Part shown: one piece after another, positions 6,741 to 9,609 of the stretch | Position numbering within the stretch: the stretch's first letter is position 1 | Layout: each line of letters begins with the position of its first letter | Source of the DNA: an uncultured Verrucomicrobiota bacterium | GTDB taxonomy: Bacteria > Verrucomicrobiota > Kiritimatiellia > RFP12 > UBA1067 | DNA length: 9,609 nt | NCBI GenBank assembly: GCA_947305585.1 | Contig: CAMZDY010000040.1 | Coordinates: forward strand, 1 to 9,609 | Direction: 5' to 3' | Translations under genes and position numbers: made by a program | Notes under the pieces: generated by a model | What the model was told of the DNA's origin: nothing | What the model saw: the letters and a program-made list of their open reading frames with translations, nothing else | The model's database searches: none

Positions 6741-7799
6741 TTATTTTATCATATTTATGGCTTTTTGCATAGTGTCTCGATCAGGTTTTTTATCCTGCAC
6801 AAGTTTCCCGAGACCATTCGGAACGTAGATCCCTTCATCGCCATAGGCGAGCTCCCAAGCGTCCAGCCCGAACATCACGGTGTCCACCTGATTGACCAGA
6901 TGCCGGCTGTGGACAGCGCCATCCATCGCCCCGCACTTGTTCATGAAATCGGCGATCTTCCGCCACTCGTCTTGGCTCAAAAACCCCTTTAACATTGAGT
7001 AAGTTGCGTCTATCATGACTCCGATCGCAATCGCGTAGCCATGCGGCAATTTGTAGTTGCTCATCGATTCGAGACGCAATGCACTCCATTCTCCGAAGTT
7101 CATCGGACTCTTTTTCTGGCGCGTTTTGAAGCACCGTCCGATGACCTCGAACATGGCAGATTCGTCTCTCCGGCGGAGATTTTCCGCCTCGTCCAAAATG
7201 AAGTCCATCAACTTGGCGTCGCAAGCCGCCGCCAGTCTAGCGGCCTCCGAGAACCCCGCGCGCCATACTCCGTCCAAAATCGTCATTGCGAACTTCCGGT
7301 CCACCAAAACCGCATCCGGAACGCTTTTGACGCGGAACGCATCCTTGACAGTTCCCGAGTCGATACTCGCAGTTTCGGCGTACGCCGCATCGATCATCGC
7401 CGCCACCGTGGTGGGAATCCTCACCAGCTTGGTTCCGCCCCGCACCTGCGCCGCCGCATACCCGGCCACATCCAGCACGGTTCCGCCTCCCAACGCGAGC
7501 ACGATATCGTTCTTGCCGACCTTGGCGTCGAGAATCCCGTTCATCGCCTTCATCGCACTGGACATGCTGTCCAGTTTGATCCTTTCTCCCCCGGCCAGAA
7601 TTATCGGTTTGCCGCACAGCTTGATGCCGTGCGCGTTGAAATAGGTCCCGATTTTGGTGCCCAACCCTTCTGTCTGGTTCACCACGTTCATATCCGACAC
7701 CAGCACCACTCGTGGCGTATCCGAAGCGCTTACCTTGCGCAAAACTTCGGCCAGATCCTCGGTTACTTCGCTGAATATGTTATCGACTAGTCTTACCAT
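6741..7799 (-). CDS. Divergent 3-dehydroquinate synthase-family protein (AroB-like)
   Basis: Homologue of 3-dehydroquinate synthase, the NAD- and metal-dependent second enzyme of the shikimate pathway; 352 residues, normal family length. Retained: the GExxK block (G71, E72, K75), the NAD-binding GGGTVLDVAGY (104-114), VRG (119-121), IPTT (128-131), the metal-ligand glutamate E185 in RAGFSEAAR, and H253 in LPHG. Changed: the usual GGKTxVN active-site stretch reads AETASID (141-147), losing its lysine and asparagine; the lysine normally three residues after the ligand glutamate is R188; and the HTxGH motif reads EWSAL (237-241), replacing the second metal histidine by E237. The region before NFG is also shorter than usual. 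It may act on another sugar phosphate or polyol phosphate, or have lost activity; I cannot name a substrate. The ATG lies 20 bases inside the recN end, with no strong ribosome binding site. Confidence 0.75.
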   Translation of the reverse strand: MVRLVDNIFSEVTEDLAEVLRKVSASDTPRVVLVSDMNVVNQTEGLGTKIGTYFNAHGIKLCGKPIILAGGERIKLDSMSSAMKAMNGILDAKVGKNDIVLALGGGTVLDVAGYAAAQVRGGTKLVRIPTTVAAMIDAAYAETASIDSGTVKDAFRVKSVPDAVLVDRKFAMTILDGVWRAGFSEAARLAAACDAKLMDFILDEAENLRRRDESAMFEVIGRCFKTRQKKSPMNFGEWSALRLESMSNYKLPHGYAIAIGVMIDATYSMLKGFLSQDEWRKIADFMNKCGAMDGAVHSRHLVNQVDTVMFGLDAWELAYGDEGIYVPNGLGKLVQDKKPDRDTMQKAINMIK

Positions 7800-9462
7800 A
7801 TCTCAATAGTTCTTCCGCATGTTTCCTGGTTACGCTTGTCAAATTCTCCCCGCCCAGCATCCTGGCGATTTCACTCACCCTCGCATCGCCTTCCACCTCC
7901 GCTATGCGAGTGCGGGTGCGGCCATCCTCCACCCGCTTGGAAACCACCAGATGCCTGTCGCCGTACACCGCGCTTTGCGGCAAGTGAGTAATCGATATTA
8001 CCTGGTGGCTCCGTGACACTTTTTTCAGTTTTTCGCCAACCGCCCGGCCAACTTCGCCCCCGATGTTAGCATCGATTTCGTCGAATACGAGAACTCCCGT
8101 GCGGTCGTGGGCGCTGAGAACGCTTTTCAATGCCAGCATAACCCGTGCCGTTTCGCCCGAACTAGCAATATCGGCCAACGCGCGAGCGCTTTCGCCAGGA
8201 TTGGGCTCGAACATATACTTCACTTGATCGAGACCGGAAGGACCGGGCTCCGCCGCTTCCAGCCTTACCTCGAATTTCGCTTGCAGGAACCCCAAATCAT
8301 GAAGTTCCTTTGTCACTTCCTTGCCGATCTTGTGCGCCACCTCCGCCCGCTTGCTGCTCACTTTCGCTCCGTTCGATGCCAGCGCCGACTCCAGCTCCTT
8401 CAGCCGCGCATTAAGTTTTGCCAGTTCCGATTCCCGGTTTTCGAGCTTCTCCAGCCGCGTCCGCTTCCGCTCCAACGTATCCAGTAGTTCCGCCACATTC
8501 GCCGCCTTGAACTTGCGTTTGAGCCGGTTCACGAGCGTGAGGCGCTTGTCCAGCTCCTCCAGATTGTTCTCCGCGCCATCCAGCCCCATGATGCATCTAT
8601 GTATTTCCCGCGAGAGATTCTGCGCCTTGACACACATATCCTCTACCGCATCCACCCATTCCCCGGCCTCCGCCAAATGACGCGCCATCAGCCTCAGATC
8701 CGGCTGCAACCGGGCCAACAAGTCCGCCACGCTCTGTCCGTCGCCGCCCAACGCCTCCGTAACTTCATTCGCCGCCGCCAGCAAATCTTCCATCGCGGCC
8801 GCCTGCTGCTGACGCTCGGCTATCGTGTCATCCTCCTCCGTCAAACCGGCTTCGTCGAGCTCGTTCACCTGATAGCGGAGCATGTCCAATTCCTCTTCCG
8901 CGTCGCCATCGCCCTCCAATTCGCGGATCGCGGCCAAGGTCTTGACCCGTTCGGTCCAGGCCGACGAGTAGGCCACCCGTTCCGGCATCGCTCCGACATC
9001 GCCGAAATCATCCAGCGCCTCGCGTTGAAATCTCTCTTCCAGTATCTTCTGGTTGGATCGTGCGCCATGTATGTCGAGAAGCCGCTTGGCCAGTTTCTTC
9101 AATGTGCCGGACGAAACCGGAGAATCGTTGACCCAGGTTCTGCCTCCGCCATTGGCTCCCACCGTTCTCCGCACGGTCAACATGCCGTCCTCGCACCGGG
9201 GCAGCCCCGCCTCGTCGAGCTCCGCATCGATTTCCTTGAGTTCCCTGCCCTTCAGCACAAACTCCGCCTCGACCTTGGCTTCGCTTTCGCCGTCACGCAC
9301 GATTGAACTGTCGGCCCGTCCGCCCATCACCAGTTCCAAAGCCCCCATCAATACCGATTTGCCCGCACCCGTTTCGCCGGTAAGCACGTTCAACCCCGAA
9401 GCGAATTCCACTTCGGCTTTCTGGACTATCGCCAGATTGTATACTACGAGTCTCTGCAGCAC
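7780..9462 (-). CDS. recN: DNA repair protein RecN
   Basis: SMC-like ATPase that acts early in double-strand break repair together with RecA. The 560-residue length is typical. The N-terminal ATPase half has the Walker A motif GETGAGKS (29-36). A coiled-coil region spans roughly 150-400, rich in E, L, K and R. The C-terminal half has the signature SSGETAR (434-440), Walker B GVLVFDEID (456-464) and the switch histidine H493 in ISITH. Two motifs deviate from textbook RecN: the DIHGQ Q-loop reads DIHGA (130-134), so the glutamine is alanine, and the signature is SSGE rather than SGGE. The start is the GTG at 9460-9462, giving MLQRLVVYNLAI, the normal RecN opening; no in-frame start lies further upstream before the tRNA. 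There is no Shine-Dalgarno. The end overlaps the AroB-like gene by 20 bases. Confidence 0.95.
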   Translation of the reverse strand: MLQRLVVYNLAIVQKAEVEFASGLNVLTGETGAGKSVLMGALELVMGGRADSSIVRDGESEAKVEAEFVLKGRELKEIDAELDEAGLPRCEDGMLTVRRTVGANGGGRTWVNDSPVSSGTLKKLAKRLLDIHGARSNQKILEERFQREALDDFGDVGAMPERVAYSSAWTERVKTLAAIRELEGDGDAEEELDMLRYQVNELDEAGLTEEDDTIAERQQQAAAMEDLLAAANEVTEALGGDGQSVADLLARLQPDLRLMARHLAEAGEWVDAVEDMCVKAQNLSREIHRCIMGLDGAENNLEELDKRLTLVNRLKRKFKAANVAELLDTLERKRTRLEKLENRESELAKLNARLKELESALASNGAKVSSKRAEVAHKIGKEVTKELHDLGFLQAKFEVRLEAAEPGPSGLDQVKYMFEPNPGESARALADIASSGETARVMLALKSVLSAHDRTGVLVFDEIDANIGGEVGRAVGEKLKKVSRSHQVISITHLPQSAVYGDRHLVVSKRVEDGRTRTRIAEVEGDARVSEIARMLGGENLTSVTRKHAEELLRYGKTSR

Positions 9463-9474
9463 TGCAACTGAAAA

Positions 9475-9548
9475 TGGAGCGGGCGATGGGAATCGAACCC
9501 ACGTAAGAAGCTTGGGAAGCTCCTATTCTGCCATTGAATTACGCCCGC
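9475..9548 (-). tRNA. tRNA-Gly (anticodon CCC)
   Basis: Reads glycine codon GGG. On the minus strand the gene runs from 9548 to 9475, 74 bases including an encoded CCA (9475-9477). The acceptor stem GCGGGCG pairs fully with CGCCCGC. The D stem is ATTC/GAAT around AATGGCA. The anticodon arm is GGAGC-TTCCCAA-GCTTC with one G-T pair, placing anticodon CCC at 9514-9516. The T loop is TTCGATT, closed by TGGG/CCCA pairing. The discriminator base is T, as is usual for bacterial glycine tRNAs. It lies 6 bases after the tRNA-Ser and 12 bases before recN. Confidence 0.96.
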
Positions 9549-9554
9549 GTAAAC

Positions 9555-9609
9555 TGGCGGAGAGAGAGGGATTCGAACCCCCGATGCCCGTGAGGGCATG
9601 CATGATTTC
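9555..9609 (-). tRNA. tRNA-Ser, 3' part (5' half outside window)
   Basis: The visible 3' portion, read on the minus strand, holds the end of the anticodon loop, a long class II variable arm, the T arm with TTCGAAT, an acceptor strand TCTCTCC, a G discriminator and an encoded CCA (9555-9557). The variable arm has a stem ATGCCC/GGGCAT. A long variable arm plus a G discriminator and the TCTCTCC acceptor indicate serine rather than leucine or tyrosine. The last window bases (9605-9609) can be read as positions 35-39, GAAAT, which would make the anticodon NGA (a UCN-reading serine tRNA). The first anticodon base is outside the window. Confidence 0.88.

Larger units (their letters stand above)
1..9609 (-). 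other. Probable single co-directional transcription unit
   Basis: All twelve genes point the same way. Junction by junction, in transcription order: 6 bases tRNA-Ser to tRNA-Gly; 12 bases to recN; 20-base overlap to the AroB-like gene; 8-base gap to bamA; 29-base gap to the skp-like gene; 14-base overlap to lpxD; 4-base overlap to coaD; 23-base overlap to DUF177; 14-base overlap to rpmF; 2-base gap or 4-base overlap to plsX depending on its start; 4-base overlap to leuS. I see no hairpin-plus-T-run terminator between any of them. Internal promoters cannot be excluded from sequence alone. Confidence 0.65.

Noticed and set aside
9583..9601. Hairpin GATGCCC-GTGA-GGGCAT as a possible terminator
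   Set aside because: It is the long variable arm of the tRNA-Ser and has no T-run.

Overview
The window is a stretch of core bacterial chromosome. All ten protein genes and both tRNA genes lie on the minus strand, packed so tightly that almost no base is non-coding; the largest gap between protein genes is 29 bases. There is no sign of a mobile element, CRISPR array or phage. The genes describe a diderm (Gram-negative-type) bacterium: a BamA outer-membrane assembly protein, a Skp-like periplasmic chaperone and LpxD of lipid A synthesis sit together. GC is fairly high. The LeuS signature-motif style and a divergent RecN suggest the Planctomycetota-Verrucomicrobiota-Chlamydiota group (Verrucomicrobiota or Kiritimatiellota), but that placement is inference from motif flavour, not a tree.

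Read in the direction of transcription (right to left), the layout is: the 3' part of a tRNA-Ser (9555-9609, cut by the window edge); tRNA-Gly with anticodon CCC (9475-9548); recN, whose GTG start lies 12 bases after the tRNA CCA end; a divergent 3-dehydroquinate synthase-family protein (6741-7799); bamA; a skp/ompH-like gene; lpxD; coaD; a DUF177/YceD gene; rpmF; plsX; and the first 195 codons of leuS, which runs off the left edge.

BamA and Skp build the outer membrane and LpxD makes its lipid A. CoaD makes coenzyme A, and PlsX feeds fatty acyl groups to phospholipid synthesis. The YceD-L32-PlsX block is a widely conserved link between ribosome assembly and lipid synthesis. LeuS and L32 serve translation, and RecN serves double-strand break repair. 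Seven of the nine CDS junctions overlap, three of them as ATGA stop/start overlaps, and several starts have their Shine-Dalgarno sequence inside the preceding gene. This fits one long translationally coupled transcript that may begin with the tRNAs.

I do not see a convincing undescribed system. The most interesting item is the dehydroquinate synthase homologue: it keeps the fold motifs but has lost several residues that define the family's active site. Lesser points are the altered ATPase motifs of RecN, the cysteine-rich POTRA region of BamA, and a recN that begins almost directly at a tRNA 3' end.
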